Shown: positions 23,488 through 32,871, counted from the stretch's first letter. The stretch is 64,000 nucleotides of DNA from CAZLBC01 sp964557575 (GCA_964557575.1 CAZLBC010000011.1:1-64000); one strand, 5' to 3'. Numbers and translations are program-made. Notes: generated by a model not told the origin, from the sequence alone.

Positions 23488-25521
23488 ATGAGAGAAGCGT
23501 TCCAGGCCGTTGTGCGTAAAATCATCGGCGCGGAGCCCGGGCATGAGCCGTGTGTCGACAGGGAGTATGACGTCACGGAACGGACATGCAACCGCGCTTT
23601 TTTGGCGCTGCTGACCGGAGAAGAAAACGCGACCGAAGCCGCGACCGCGTACCTTCGCCGGACCGCGGCATCGGAAGGCGCCGCGGGGCCGGCCGGGTTG
23701 TATCTCCGGCTGCTGGAGGCGGCGGGACGTGAGATTGAGACCGCCTGCCGGGAAAACGACGATTTCACCCGCCGTCTCCGGGTGCTGGCGGACTTCCTGG
23801 CGGCCGGCGGCGGCGCCCCCGGCGAAACGGAAACGCTCGAGCGGTGCTGGGCGGTATTTTTTCCCGAGGCCGCCGGGGCCATGACGGAACGGGAGGCCCG
23901 GATCGCCGCGCTGCGGGACAAGAGGAAGGTCCGTATCGAGCGGCTCAGCCCGGATCCCGTTTCAGATCCCGGCCGCCGATTGCTGTTTACGGCGAACGCC
24001 CTGCTGACGGTCCCCGGCGATCCGGCCGCCCTGGACGGCCTGGAGATGAGCGATACGCTGCGGGAGAAGATCATGGCGGTCTGCTCCGAGCCGCAGCAGC
24101 ACTGGTACGACCACCCCGTGCCGCTCGACGCGTCCCCGGCGGAGAACGAGATTCTGTACGGGTTACGGGGGCTCGCGGAGGCGGTGATGTTTGAACGGGC
24201 GCGGGGGACCGCCGGGACGGATCGAAAAGCACCCTGCGTTCTTTCCGTCTCGGTGACGCACGCCGGGATACAGGCGTTCGCCGGGGACTATATCAGGGAG
24301 GTCATTCGCGGTGCCGGCGGGCTGGACGCGATCGAGCCGTACGTGTTCACCGAGGCAGACACCGGGCGGGTGGTAGACGAGGTCCTGGCGCCGGCCGCGG
24401 CCCGCTACCGCGGCGATCGCGCCGGGGGCGATCTGCGGCGGATATTCGGTGTCGACGGCAGTTACGGCCGGCACTACTCGTTTCTGAAGGCCGTTGCCGC
24501 CTTCTGGCACGTGTTGATCGACGCGGACATTGCCGCCACCTTCAAGATCGATCTCGACCAGGTGTTCCCGCAGGAGGTCCTGGTCGCGGAGACCGGCAGG
24601 TCGGCCTTCGAGCACCTCGCGAGCCCGCTGTGGGGTGCGGCGGCCGTCGACGTCGACGGCCGTCCCGTTGAACTGGGTATGATCGCCGGGGCCCTCGTGA
24701 ACGAGCGCGACATCGACCGCTCGCTGTTCACGCCCGACGTGGTGTTCCCCGCCGGTTCCTTTTCGGCCGCGGAGCACTTTTTCTGCAGCCGCATGGCGGG
24801 GGCGCTGTCGACCGCGGGGGAACTGATGACCCGCTACGACGGCGACCTCGACGGTGAAACCGCCTGTATCCAGCGCATCCATGTCACGGGCGGTACCAAC
24901 GGCATCCGGGTCGACGCGCTCCGCGCGCACCGCCCCTTCACGCCCGCCTTTATCGGCCGGGCCGAAGACCAGGCGTACATACTGTCGGTGTTCGGGCGGG
25001 ACGGCCGCCGCTTGGCCTACGCCCACGAAGACGGGCTGATCATGCGGCACGACAAGGCGGCCTTCGCGAAGCGGGCCATGGAGAACGCGAAGATCGGCCG
25101 GACGATCGGCGAGTACCTGCGCATGCTGTACTTTTCCGCGTACGCCCGCGTCCTCACCGGCGGCGACCCGTCGGCGGTCAAGCGGCTGATCGATCCGTTC
25201 ACCGGGTGCTTCGTGTCGCGGATACCGGTGACGATCGTCGCCCTGCGATTTGCGCTGACGGCCCGGCGGTTGTTTGCGGCCGGGGAGAACGAAGACGCGG
25301 TCAGGCTGGTGCGGGAAGGGGCCCGCCGGATCGCGCAGGCCCTGGACTTCACGGCGGGGGAGAAGAGCGCGCTGGAACAACAGTACCGCGCCGAACGGGC
25401 GCTGTGGGATACGTATTACGACACCCTGGATGCCCTGGAAGCCGCGCTGGCCGAGGACGATCAGTTCGCCCGGGAATTGCGGCGAAAGGCCCGGGAAATA
25501 GCCGCGGGGTGCAGGCTGTGA
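23488..25521 (+). CDS. Large uncharacterised protein, possibly glycosyltransferase-like
   Basis: This 677-residue soluble protein was not recognised with confidence. The middle contains 'WHVLIDADIAATFKIDLDQVFPQ' (about 340-362), with a D-x-D-type pair as in GT-A glycosyltransferases. 'TGGTNGIRVDALRAHRPFTPAFIGRAEDQAYILSVFG' further on resembles the acceptor/'ED' region of such enzymes. The C-terminus is a long helical segment ('ALEQQYRAERALWDTYYDTLDALEAALAEDD'). There is no signal peptide or membrane helix. It starts 32 bases after the spermidine-synthase-like gene and is probably cotranscribed, suggesting a joint role in modifying a lipid- or polyamine-linked glycan. That role is speculative. 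Start: ATG 23488, with AGGTGG upstream. Confidence 0.5.
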   Translation: MREAFQAVVRKIIGAEPGHEPCVDREYDVTERTCNRAFLALLTGEENATEAATAYLRRTAASEGAAGPAGLYLRLLEAAGREIETACRENDDFTRRLRVLADFLAAGGGAPGETETLERCWAVFFPEAAGAMTEREARIAALRDKRKVRIERLSPDPVSDPGRRLLFTANALLTVPGDPAALDGLEMSDTLREKIMAVCSEPQQHWYDHPVPLDASPAENEILYGLRGLAEAVMFERARGTAGTDRKAPCVLSVSVTHAGIQAFAGDYIREVIRGAGGLDAIEPYVFTEADTGRVVDEVLAPAAARYRGDRAGGDLRRIFGVDGSYGRHYSFLKAVAAFWHVLIDADIAATFKIDLDQVFPQEVLVAETGRSAFEHLASPLWGAAAVDVDGRPVELGMIAGALVNERDIDRSLFTPDVVFPAGSFSAAEHFFCSRMAGALSTAGELMTRYDGDLDGETACIQRIHVTGGTNGIRVDALRAHRPFTPAFIGRAEDQAYILSVFGRDGRRLAYAHEDGLIMRHDKAAFAKRAMENAKIGRTIGEYLRMLYFSAYARVLTGGDPSAVKRLIDPFTGCFVSRIPVTIVALRFALTARRLFAAGENEDAVRLVREGARRIAQALDFTAGEKSALEQQYRAERALWDTYYDTLDALEAALAEDDQFARELRRKAREIAAGCRL

Positions 25522-25572
25522 AAACCGACAGCCCGCGCCCCGCTGGACCGGAGGTATAGCCTTGACAGGGCA

Positions 25573-26919
25573 CTACACGAGTTCGTCGTGCCCGGTCGGC
25601 ACCGGCCGGAACAGGCCCTTGCCGGATTCGACCGTATCGGGGACGAGGCTCAGCTTCGATTTCTGCAACAGCCATTCCCACGAGAAGTGCCGGCCGGTGT
25701 AGGCGCTCATGCGGCCGCCGATCGCCGTGAGCGTGCTCTCGGCGATCCGCTTGCCCTCGTTGACCCGCTCGCCCTTTCCGCGAAGCGCGCGAATCATCAC
25801 GGCGTGCTCCTCAGTGCGGCCGTTGTGATTTTTGCCCGTGAACTTCCAGAGTTCTTTTCCGTCGTGATCGACCAGCCGGTTCCGGCAGTCACTGACGCCC
25901 TTCGAGCCGACGATGTGTTCGGAGACGCGGTTGCTGCTCTTGGGGGCGTGGCGGCCCATACTCAGACAGCGGGCGCCGTTGGGATACTCCAGCTCGGTGC
26001 CGATATGGTCCCAGATATTGCCCTCGTAGTCCTTCCACTTCGACTCGTCGCCGTCGTTGAGGGCCTTGGAGGCCTGCTTGGCCTGCTTGCTGTAGTCGCG
26101 GCACTGCCGGCCGCCGACGGCGTAGAAAGACTTCGGCGGGCCGCCGAAGCACCAGTTGAGAATGTCGATGTTATGAATGTGCTGCTCGCAGATCTGGTCG
26201 CCGCACAGCCAGACCCAGTGGTACCAGTTGTGGCACTGCCAGTCCATCTCGGTCATCCCCTCCTTGGGGCCGCGATACCAGATACCCCCGCCGTTCCAGT
26301 AGCACTGGCCGCCGACCAGTTCGCCGAGCTTTCCCGCGTGTATCTCGGCCGTCAGGGCCTGGCGGGCGGGTTCGTGACGCCGCTGGGTGCCGCAGGTGAT
26401 GTTGAGCCCCTTTTCGTCGGCCATCTTTGCCGATTCGATGACCGACCGTGCGCCGACCGGGTCGACCGCGACGGGTTTTTCCATAAAGACGTTCTTACCG
26501 GCCTCGATGCACGCGCGGAGATGGAACGGCCGAAAGCCGGGGGGCGTCGCCATGAGGATGATGTCCGCGTCGGTCTTGACGATCTCCTTGTAGGCCTCGT
26601 AGCCGGCGAAGATGTGGTCTTTGTCGATCTTGCAGCGATCCTTGTACTTGTTCTTGAAACTCTTGGCCGCTTTTTCGGCCCTCCACGTGAAGGCGTCGCA
26701 GACGGCGATGACCTCGATGCCGGGGTCGGCCTTCATGGAATCGCCGACCGCGCCGGTGCCCCGCCCGCCGCAGCCGATGAGGCCTATCTTGATCGCGCCG
26801 GAACTCGCACCGTGCGCCAGGTTTATAGTGCCGCCGGCCAGGGACAGTGCGGCGAGGCCCCCCGCCGCGGCCGTGGTATTGCCCGATGCCTTGTTAGTGT
26901 CTTTTCGTGTCTCCGCCAT
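25573..26919 (-). CDS. Gfo/Idh/MocA-family oxidoreductase without twin-arginine
   Basis: This 448-residue NAD(P)-dependent oxidoreductase has a Rossmann motif 'IGLIGCGGRGTGAVGDSMK' at about 44-62 and the active-site Lys in 'MEKPVAVDPVG'. 'WYHWVWLCGDQICEQHIHNIDILNW' is the family's C-terminal substrate motif. Secreted planctomycete relatives normally have a Tat leader 'SRRxFL'. Here the leader keeps the Ala/Gly-rich hydrophobic stretch ('AAAGGLAALSLAGGTINLAHG') but starts 'MAETRKDTNKASGN', with no RR pair, so Tat export is doubtful. It is adjacent to a paralogue with an intact Tat leader. Likely substrates are sugars, inositols or glycosides. Confidence 0.85.
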   Translation of the reverse strand: MAETRKDTNKASGNTTAAAGGLAALSLAGGTINLAHGASSGAIKIGLIGCGGRGTGAVGDSMKADPGIEVIAVCDAFTWRAEKAAKSFKNKYKDRCKIDKDHIFAGYEAYKEIVKTDADIILMATPPGFRPFHLRACIEAGKNVFMEKPVAVDPVGARSVIESAKMADEKGLNITCGTQRRHEPARQALTAEIHAGKLGELVGGQCYWNGGGIWYRGPKEGMTEMDWQCHNWYHWVWLCGDQICEQHIHNIDILNWCFGGPPKSFYAVGGRQCRDYSKQAKQASKALNDGDESKWKDYEGNIWDHIGTELEYPNGARCLSMGRHAPKSSNRVSEHIVGSKGVSDCRNRLVDHDGKELWKFTGKNHNGRTEEHAVMIRALRGKGERVNEGKRIAESTLTAIGGRMSAYTGRHFSWEWLLQKSKLSLVPDTVESGKGLFRPVPTGHDELV

Positions 26920-26995
26920 CAGAGGATCCTTTCTATGTGTGTCGAAAATAGCTTAATGATAGTCATGGTTTTCGCGGTCGTGGTTTCAACCGGCC

Positions 26996-28279
26996 CTAGG
27001 TCAGCTTCGTCTTTCCGGGCTGGCTGACGGGGGCGACGGGCTTCGAACCGTTCAGATCGAGCTTCTCGGGGACGAGGTTCAGCGAGCACTTCTTCATGGC
27101 CCATTCGGTCTTGAACTGCCGTCCGGTATAGGCCGCAATCCGGCCCATGATCGCGCACATGGTGCTTTCCGCGACCCGCTTGGCCTCGTTGAGCGGTGTA
27201 CCGGATCTGATGCTGTTGATCAGGTCGGTGTGCTCCTGGACGTACGGTCGCGGATTCTCACCCTCGTAGCCCCACAGCTTTTTGCCGCCGTGATCGTAAA
27301 TCACGCCGTTGCAGTGGGTGAAACCCTTCGTGCCGACCAGTCGTTCGGCAACCCGTCCCTTGGTGCCGGGCATCTGCCGGCACATGCTGTGGGTTCTCAC
27401 GCCGCCGGGAAAGACGTATTCAATGCAGAAGTGGTCGTAGATGTTGCCGTACTCGGGCGCGGTCCGCGACTGGCGGCCGCCCATCCCGTAGACTGATTCG
27501 GGCATCTGGTCCCCGAAGCCCCACCTGACGACGTCGAGGTTGTGGACGTGCTGCTCGACGATGTGGTCGCCGCTGAGCCACGTGAAATAGAGCCAGTTGC
27601 GTATCTGCCACTCGACGTCGGACCACTCGGGTTTCTTTTTCTTTACCCACAGTCCGCCCATGTTCCAGTAGCACTGCGCGGCCACGATACGGCCGATCAT
27701 GCCGTCGAGTACCCGTTTCATGGTCTCGACGTACGTGGACTGGTGGCGCCGCTGCGTGCCGGCGACGACGCCGAGCTTCTTGTCGTCGGCTACCTTCGCC
27801 GACTCGATGATCGAGCGAATGCCGTCGGGATCGACCGCGACGGGTTTTTCCATGAAAACGTTCTTGCCGGCCGCGACCGCCGCCTTGAACTGCTGCGGGC
27901 GGAAGGCGGGCGGCGTGGCAAGGATGACCATGTTGACGTCGTCGAGGGCCATGATCTTCTTATAGGCGTCGAGTCCCGTAAAGCACCGACTCGCCGGTAT
28001 ATCCTGCTTTTTGTTCTTGACGAGCTGGGCCTGGCATTTCTTCAGCCGGTCCTCGAAGACGTCGGCCAGGGCGACGATCTTGACGCCGTCGGCCGCATCC
28101 AGGCAGTTCTGCGCGGCGCCGGTTCCCCGCCCGCCGCAGCCGATGACCGCGACGTTCATCGTGTCGGCGCTTTTTCCCATGGCCAGGTTCATCGAGGGGC
28201 CGGCCAGGGCGGTGGCGCCGGCGGTGGCGGCGGCGGCCCTGGTGAAATCACGTCGTGTTACTGTTGTTTTGCTTTTCAT
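26996..28279 (-). CDS. Gfo/Idh/MocA-family oxidoreductase with Tat signal
   Basis: This 427-residue paralogue of the adjacent gene has the Tat leader 'TVTRRDFTRAAAATAGATALA', then 'NVAVIGCGGRGTGAAQNC', and the active-site 'MEKPVAVDPDG'. 'WLYFTWLSGDHIVEQHVHNLDVVRWGFG' matches the C-terminal substrate motif. It probably folds with bound NAD(P) in the cytoplasm, is exported by Tat, and acts on sugars in the periplasm. Start: ATG 28279 has GGAG six bases upstream; the ATG eight codons earlier has no such site. It is 76 bases upstream of the second copy and likely cotranscribed with it. Confidence 0.9.
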   Translation of the reverse strand: MKSKTTVTRRDFTRAAAATAGATALAGPSMNLAMGKSADTMNVAVIGCGGRGTGAAQNCLDAADGVKIVALADVFEDRLKKCQAQLVKNKKQDIPASRCFTGLDAYKKIMALDDVNMVILATPPAFRPQQFKAAVAAGKNVFMEKPVAVDPDGIRSIIESAKVADDKKLGVVAGTQRRHQSTYVETMKRVLDGMIGRIVAAQCYWNMGGLWVKKKKPEWSDVEWQIRNWLYFTWLSGDHIVEQHVHNLDVVRWGFGDQMPESVYGMGGRQSRTAPEYGNIYDHFCIEYVFPGGVRTHSMCRQMPGTKGRVAERLVGTKGFTHCNGVIYDHGGKKLWGYEGENPRPYVQEHTDLINSIRSGTPLNEAKRVAESTMCAIMGRIAAYTGRQFKTEWAMKKCSLNLVPEKLDLNGSKPVAPVSQPGKTKLT

Positions 28280-28424
28280 GTCGTTCTCCATCGATTGGTT
28301 CACCGTGATTTTCTAATTTCGCTGATGCGCTGGAATAAAGTGTATAGATTCGAACTCCGCATTCAACTCAATAATACAGGAATTTTCCCGGCGGCGAGAA
28401 GAGAGGCGGAAATGGAATTGTTTC

Positions 28425-28452
28425 TTGGCTTGGCCGGGTATTACGCTATCAT
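28425..28452 (+). promoter_or_regulatory. Promoter of the bamD-like/lptE genes
   Basis: -35 TTGGCT (28425-28430), a 16-base spacer and -10 TATCAT (28447-28452). The leader to the ATG at 28541 would be about 80 bases. The divergent Gfo/Idh/MocA gene starts 146 bases to the left. Confidence 0.4.
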
Positions 28453-28540
28453 GTTTTTCGGGCGGGCGGCAGACGGGTGCCGTCCGGATGCCTGTCACTG
28501 GTTTGGCCCGGCGCGGAAGAAACCCATGCGATGGTAACGA

Positions 28541-29749
28541 ATGAAAATGGTTATAGCCGATAACATACAAGTGAAACCGACTGCAGGAATCATGTTGATG
28601 CTGTGCTTCGTGATCATTGCCGCCCGCCCGGCCGGCGCGGAATTGATCTGGAACGGCAAGGAATGGGTCAAGCCGGCCGCGCACGAGCGGGGAACGCCTG
28701 GAGGAGATCTCGTGCCGATACGCCGCATGGTGGAGATCGGCCGCAACGAACCGGTCGAGGACGCGGTTCTGGAGTTCCTCGGTATGTATCCGGAAAGCCC
28801 CGCCCGGGAAGAGGCGATACACCTCGCGGGGCAGGCGCTCATGAACATGGGCGATTACTGGGAGGCGTACGACTGGTTCGAGACGCAGGTAACCGAGTTT
28901 CCCAATGGTCTCTTCTTCGAACGGGCCCTCGACCGGGAATTCCGTATCGCCGATGCCTACTTGAAAGGTCGCAAACGCAAGATGTGGAAGATTTTTCGTC
29001 TGCCCGCCGAGGACGAAGGCATAGAGATACTGACGCAGATTGTATCCCGCGCCCCGGCGTTTGAAATCGCGCGGCGGGCCCTGTTGAGAATCGCGGATTA
29101 TTACTACGACGACGAATCCCATGCCGACGCGGTCGACCATTACGACCAGTTCGTGAAACTGTACCCGGGCGCCGAAGAACGACCCTACGCGATGTTTCGA
29201 GCCGCCAAGGCCTGTCTGCTCGATTACAAGGGCGTCGATTTCGACCGGACCCCGCTGCTGAAAGCGCGGCTCAGGTTCCGGACCTTCGCCGCCGCGTTTC
29301 CCCGCGAGTCCGAGAAGAGGAATATAGCGGGGGTCCTCAAAGAGATAGACGAGTCCCTGGCGCATAAGCTGTTCAGTACCGCGGCCTTTTACGAGCGCGT
29401 GGAAAAACCGCGGTCCGCTGCGTACTATTACCGTGAAGTCGCCCGGCGTTATCCCCGAACCGAGTGGGCCCGTACCGCGGAGACGAGAGTTGCCGAGCTG
29501 GACATCAGCGGCCGGCCGGCAGCCTATGACATCGCTCCTCCGGGAGAAGTCGGCCCCGGCCGTGAGATACCGCCGCCGTCCCCGGACGAACCGGGGACCG
29601 AACGGGTTTCGACCGGAACGTCGGCAGAGAAAAAAGTCCGGGTCCAGCCGGAAGCGGAAAAAACCGATACCGAGGGTAAAGAACGCCTTCGCCCGCTCGA
29701 TTTGGAAGATATAATAATGATGGACAAAAAAAACAGGAACGAGAAATGA
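28541..29749 (+). CDS. BamD-like tetratricopeptide outer-membrane assembly protein
   Basis: This 402-residue exported protein has a signal peptide ending near 'ARPAGA' and TPR-like helical repeats: 'AREEAIHLAGQALMNMGDYWEAYDWFETQVTEFPNG', 'HADAVDHYDQFVKLYPGAEERPYAMFRAA' and 'KPRSAAYYYREVARRYPRTEWARTA'. The last pair matches the BamD/YfiO pattern. BamD is usually a lipoprotein; no Cys follows this leader, so it would be periplasmic or held by partners. The C-terminal 70 residues are Pro/Glu-rich and probably disordered. The stop overlaps the LptE start by four bases. Coupling to LptE and proximity to FtsH suggest a set for building and policing the outer membrane. Confidence 0.75.
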   Translation: MKMVIADNIQVKPTAGIMLMLCFVIIAARPAGAELIWNGKEWVKPAAHERGTPGGDLVPIRRMVEIGRNEPVEDAVLEFLGMYPESPAREEAIHLAGQALMNMGDYWEAYDWFETQVTEFPNGLFFERALDREFRIADAYLKGRKRKMWKIFRLPAEDEGIEILTQIVSRAPAFEIARRALLRIADYYYDDESHADAVDHYDQFVKLYPGAEERPYAMFRAAKACLLDYKGVDFDRTPLLKARLRFRTFAAAFPRESEKRNIAGVLKEIDESLAHKLFSTAAFYERVEKPRSAAYYYREVARRYPRTEWARTAETRVAELDISGRPAAYDIAPPGEVGPGREIPPPSPDEPGTERVSTGTSAEKKVRVQPEAEKTDTEGKERLRPLDLEDIIMMDKKNRNEK

Positions 29750-30276
29750 TATCCGGCAAGAAATTCTGTATAGCAGCGTGCGTACTCGCGTGTTCCGCGA
29801 TTATACCGGCGGGGTGTACTCCGCTCGGCTATACGGCCAAGAGCCAGTATCGCACCGGTGTTACGTCGGTGTGCGTGCCGATATGGAGTCGCGGTACCGA
29901 CGTGTACCGGCGGGGGGTTGAGATGAGATTGACCGAGGCGTTGCAGAAACGCATTGAACTCGATACCCCGTACAAGGTGACCGGTCAGGAGCGGGCGGAT
30001 ACGCTTTTGGTGGGTACGATACGGTCCATCAGTCAGAAAACCCTGAGCATGAATCCGGATACCGGCTTCCCCCGGGAGATCAGGGTTCGCTTTACCGTTT
30101 CTTTCAGGTGGGAGGATCTCAGGACCGGCAAAAATATCATGAATGTCGAGCGTTTCACCGCGGCGGAAGTCTACCATCCGACGCCGCCCTACAACGAGGA
30201 ATTTTTCCGTGGAAGCCAGGGGGCGATTGAAGTACTGGCCCGGAGAATCGTTGAGAAAATGGCTGCGGACTGGTAA
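29746..30276 (+). CDS. lptE: LptE-family LPS-assembly lipoprotein
   Basis: This 176-residue lipoprotein has the lipobox 'IPAGC'. The compact alpha/beta domain includes 'VCVPIWSRGTDVYRRGVEMRLTEALQKRIEL', 'ADTLLVGTIRSISQKTL', and 'YNEEFFRGSQGAIEVLARRIVEKM', which is the LptE layout. LptE plugs the LptD barrel and helps deliver LPS to the outer leaflet. Together with the BamD-like gene upstream, its presence argues for a true LPS-bearing outer membrane. The ATG lies inside the stop region of the upstream gene. Confidence 0.85.
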   Translation: MISGKKFCIAACVLACSAIIPAGCTPLGYTAKSQYRTGVTSVCVPIWSRGTDVYRRGVEMRLTEALQKRIELDTPYKVTGQERADTLLVGTIRSISQKTLSMNPDTGFPREIRVRFTVSFRWEDLRTGKNIMNVERFTAAEVYHPTPPYNEEFFRGSQGAIEVLARRIVEKMAADW

Positions 30277-30375
30277 TTCTCGCCCGGTGGCGGATCTACT
30301 TGTGTTTTCCTGTCGCAGTTCGCTCCCGGGGGCAACGGGCCCCGACTACCAGATAACTCCTTTTTCGGTGGTTTT

Positions 30376-32406
30376 ATGAACGGAGACAACAACCAGAACG
30401 ACAATAACCGGAACAGCACGCCTCAGCAGCCCCCCCCGCGCAGCCGATCCCTGCTGTTCTGGATCCTCATTTTCGGTATCGGACTGATGATCGCCGTCTA
30501 TATGGCGGGCCGATTTGAAGAGGGCAGGAGAATCACCGTCACCGAGTTCTGGAACTACGTCGACAACAGCGAGTTGACCGGAACACTGGTGGTAAAAAAC
30601 GATAGAATCGAGGGCCAGCTTGCTAACGATATCGGTACGGAAAAAGGCGCTTCCAGTAAGTTCTACGTCGAATACGGTATCGCGAGCGAAGAGAACCTCA
30701 TTTCAAAGATCAACGAGCGGCTCAAGGAGGCCGGCGCCAACAATGTCGAGGTTGACCACGAACCGGACAGCTGGTGGTCGACCTACCTGCCTAACCTGCT
30801 GCTGATGATAGGCTTTTTCGCGCTGCTGTGGTTTCTGCTCTTCAGGCGCATCAGCGGTGCGGCCGGCGGCGGGGGATTTCTGGGGAACTTCGGCAGAAGC
30901 CGGCACCGGATGATTACCAAGGAGCAGTCTCATGTCACCTTCGACGACGTCGCCGGCATCGAGGACGCCAAGGACGAAGTCAAGGAGATGATAGAGTTCC
31001 TCAGGGATCCCCAGAAATTCAGCCGGCTCGGCGGTCACGTGCCGCGGGGCGTGCTGCTCGTCGGGGAACCGGGTACGGGCAAAACCCTCCTGGCAAAGAG
31101 TATCGCCGGCGAGGCGGACGTGCCCTTTTTCAGTATTTCGGGGAGCGATTTCGTCGAGATGTTCGTGGGGGTCGGTGCCAGCCGGGTGCGGGACCTGTTC
31201 AAGCAGGCCAAGAATTCCGCGCCCTGTATCATATTTCTCGATGAAATCGACGCCGTCGGCAGGCGGCGCGGCGTCGGGTTCAACGGCGGGGGCCACGACG
31301 AAAGAGAGCAGACGCTGAATGCGATTCTCGTGGAGATGGACGGTTTTGAGAGCGGCGACGGCGTGATCGTCTGTGCCGCGACCAATCGCGCCGACGTCCT
31401 GGATCCGGCCCTGACGCGTCCCGGCCGCTTCGACCGGCAGATCAACGTGCCGCTGCCGGACCTGCGGGGGCGATACGAGATTCTGAAAATCTACGCGAAC
31501 AAGGTCAAGTGCGCCGACGGCGTGGACCTCAACAAGATCGCCCGGGGGACCCCCATGTTCAGCGGCGCCGACCTGGAGGCCCTGGTGAACGAGGCGGCGA
31601 TAGCGGCAACGCTTGCCGAGAAAGACGGCGTCGAGCAGGAGGATCTCGAGGAAGCGCGGGACAAGGTGCGCTGGGGCAGGAGCCGCCGGCGGTACATGCT
31701 GGATGAAAAAGATCGCCGTATTACCGCGTTCCATGAGGCGGGACATGCGCTGGTGCAGGAAATACTCCCCGATGCCGACCCCCTCCACAAGGTGTCGATT
31801 ATACCGCGGGGTCCGATGGGCGGCGCGACATTTTCGCTCCCCGAGAGAGATCGCTACATGTACAGCCGTCAGTACTGCATAGCGCAGATGAAGGTGATGT
31901 TCGCCGGGCGTATTTCCGAGGAATTGTTCTGCGGCGACATAACCTCCGGCGCCCAGAACGACATATCACAGGCGACGGAACTGGCGAAGAGGATGGTATT
32001 GGACTGGGGAATGAGCGACCGCCTCGGTGTCATCAATTACAAGAACGACGACCGGTCCTTCATGCCGATGCAGGTTTCCGGCAGGGAATATTCCGAAAAA
32101 ACCGCGGAAGTCATCGATGCCGAGATCAGGAAGATGGTCAACGCGGCGTATGACGACGCCCGGGCGCTCATAGAAGAACACCGGCAAACCATTGAGCGCA
32201 TTGCAGAATCGCTGTTGAAATACGAAACCCTGTCCGCCGAGGAAGTGCAGCATATCATGGAAGGCAAGTCGCTGGACAAGCCCACGGTGTCGGACCTGCT
32301 GGACGCGGAGCGGCAGAAAGCCGCCCCCGACACACCCGGCACTCCCGCCGACGCTCCGTGTCCCGGGCCTCCGCCCCATTCGCCGCCGCTCCCCGAACCG
32401 GGATAG
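30376..32406 (+). CDS. ftsH: FtsH ATP-dependent zinc metalloprotease
   Basis: This 676-residue membrane AAA+ protease has two membrane helices ('LLFWILIFGIGLMIAVYMAG' and 'LLLMIGFFALLWFLLF') flanking a small periplasmic domain. The AAA domain has Walker A GEPGTGKT (about 230-237), Walker B 'IIFLDEID' and the second region of homology ending 'ALTRPGRFDRQ'. The protease domain has HEAGH (about 453-457) and the third zinc ligand in 'SGAQNDISQATELAKRMV'. It degrades misfolded membrane proteins and regulators such as LpxC, fitting its place beside LptE. The C-terminal tail is Pro-rich. Only a weak ribosome-binding site precedes the ATG. Confidence 0.95.
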   Translation: MNGDNNQNDNNRNSTPQQPPPRSRSLLFWILIFGIGLMIAVYMAGRFEEGRRITVTEFWNYVDNSELTGTLVVKNDRIEGQLANDIGTEKGASSKFYVEYGIASEENLISKINERLKEAGANNVEVDHEPDSWWSTYLPNLLLMIGFFALLWFLLFRRISGAAGGGGFLGNFGRSRHRMITKEQSHVTFDDVAGIEDAKDEVKEMIEFLRDPQKFSRLGGHVPRGVLLVGEPGTGKTLLAKSIAGEADVPFFSISGSDFVEMFVGVGASRVRDLFKQAKNSAPCIIFLDEIDAVGRRRGVGFNGGGHDEREQTLNAILVEMDGFESGDGVIVCAATNRADVLDPALTRPGRFDRQINVPLPDLRGRYEILKIYANKVKCADGVDLNKIARGTPMFSGADLEALVNEAAIAATLAEKDGVEQEDLEEARDKVRWGRSRRRYMLDEKDRRITAFHEAGHALVQEILPDADPLHKVSIIPRGPMGGATFSLPERDRYMYSRQYCIAQMKVMFAGRISEELFCGDITSGAQNDISQATELAKRMVLDWGMSDRLGVINYKNDDRSFMPMQVSGREYSEKTAEVIDAEIRKMVNAAYDDARALIEEHRQTIERIAESLLKYETLSAEEVQHIMEGKSLDKPTVSDLLDAERQKAAPDTPGTPADAPCPGPPPHSPPLPEPG

Positions 32407-32440
32407 GGAGAGGTTCCGCCCGACAATACACGCTGTATTC

Positions 32441-32855
32441 GAGCGGCTGCAGCGCCGCCCGGCGGCCTCAGCCTGCATCGGCGGCTCGCTGTGCGGAGCC
32501 GCCTGCTTCGGCTTCGTTGCCGCCCGGCGTTTCGCGCGCTCTCGGTACGACGCGTGTATTGCCGGGCGGAACCTTTTTGGCTGCGGCCTGGCCGCGGTCC
32601 TGTTACGCGAGCGGCTGCAGCGCCGCCCGGCGGCCTCAGCCTGCATCGGCGGCTCGCTGTGCNNNNNNNNNNNNNNNNNNNNNNNNNNNNNNNNNNNNNN
32701 NNNNNNNNNNNNNNNNNNNNNNNNNNNNNNNNNNNNNNNNNNNNNNNNNNNNNNNNNNNNNNTCTCGGTACGACGCGTGTATTGCCGGGCGGAACCTTTT
32801 TGGCTGCGGCCTGGCCGTGGTCCTGTTACGCGAGCGGCTGCAGCGCCGCCCGGCT
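32441..32855. repeat. Tandem array A, 168-bp unit, interrupted by an assembly gap
   Basis: Copies begin at 32441, 32609 and 32832 (the last partial). Each unit contains 'CATCGGCG' and a hairpin; in copy 1 the arms are 32480-32487 and 32496-32503, with 8 bp of perfect pairing. Comparing copies shows that 45 bases, plus any whole number of 168-base units, are missing in the gap. The array fills the intergenic space between ftsH and folP and shows no convincing protein. It is homologous to array B near tRNA-Ser. Confidence 0.8.
32663..32762. other. Assembly gap (100 N)
   Basis: One hundred Ns, a placeholder length. It lies inside tandem array A, so the assembler probably stopped at the repeat. 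Confidence 0.99.
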
Positions 32856-32871
32856 CTTTTTCGGAGTGACC

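Noticed and set aside
32441..32855. CRISPR array
   Set aside because: Units are long and contiguous with no unique spacers, and no cas genes are present; the same applies to array B.
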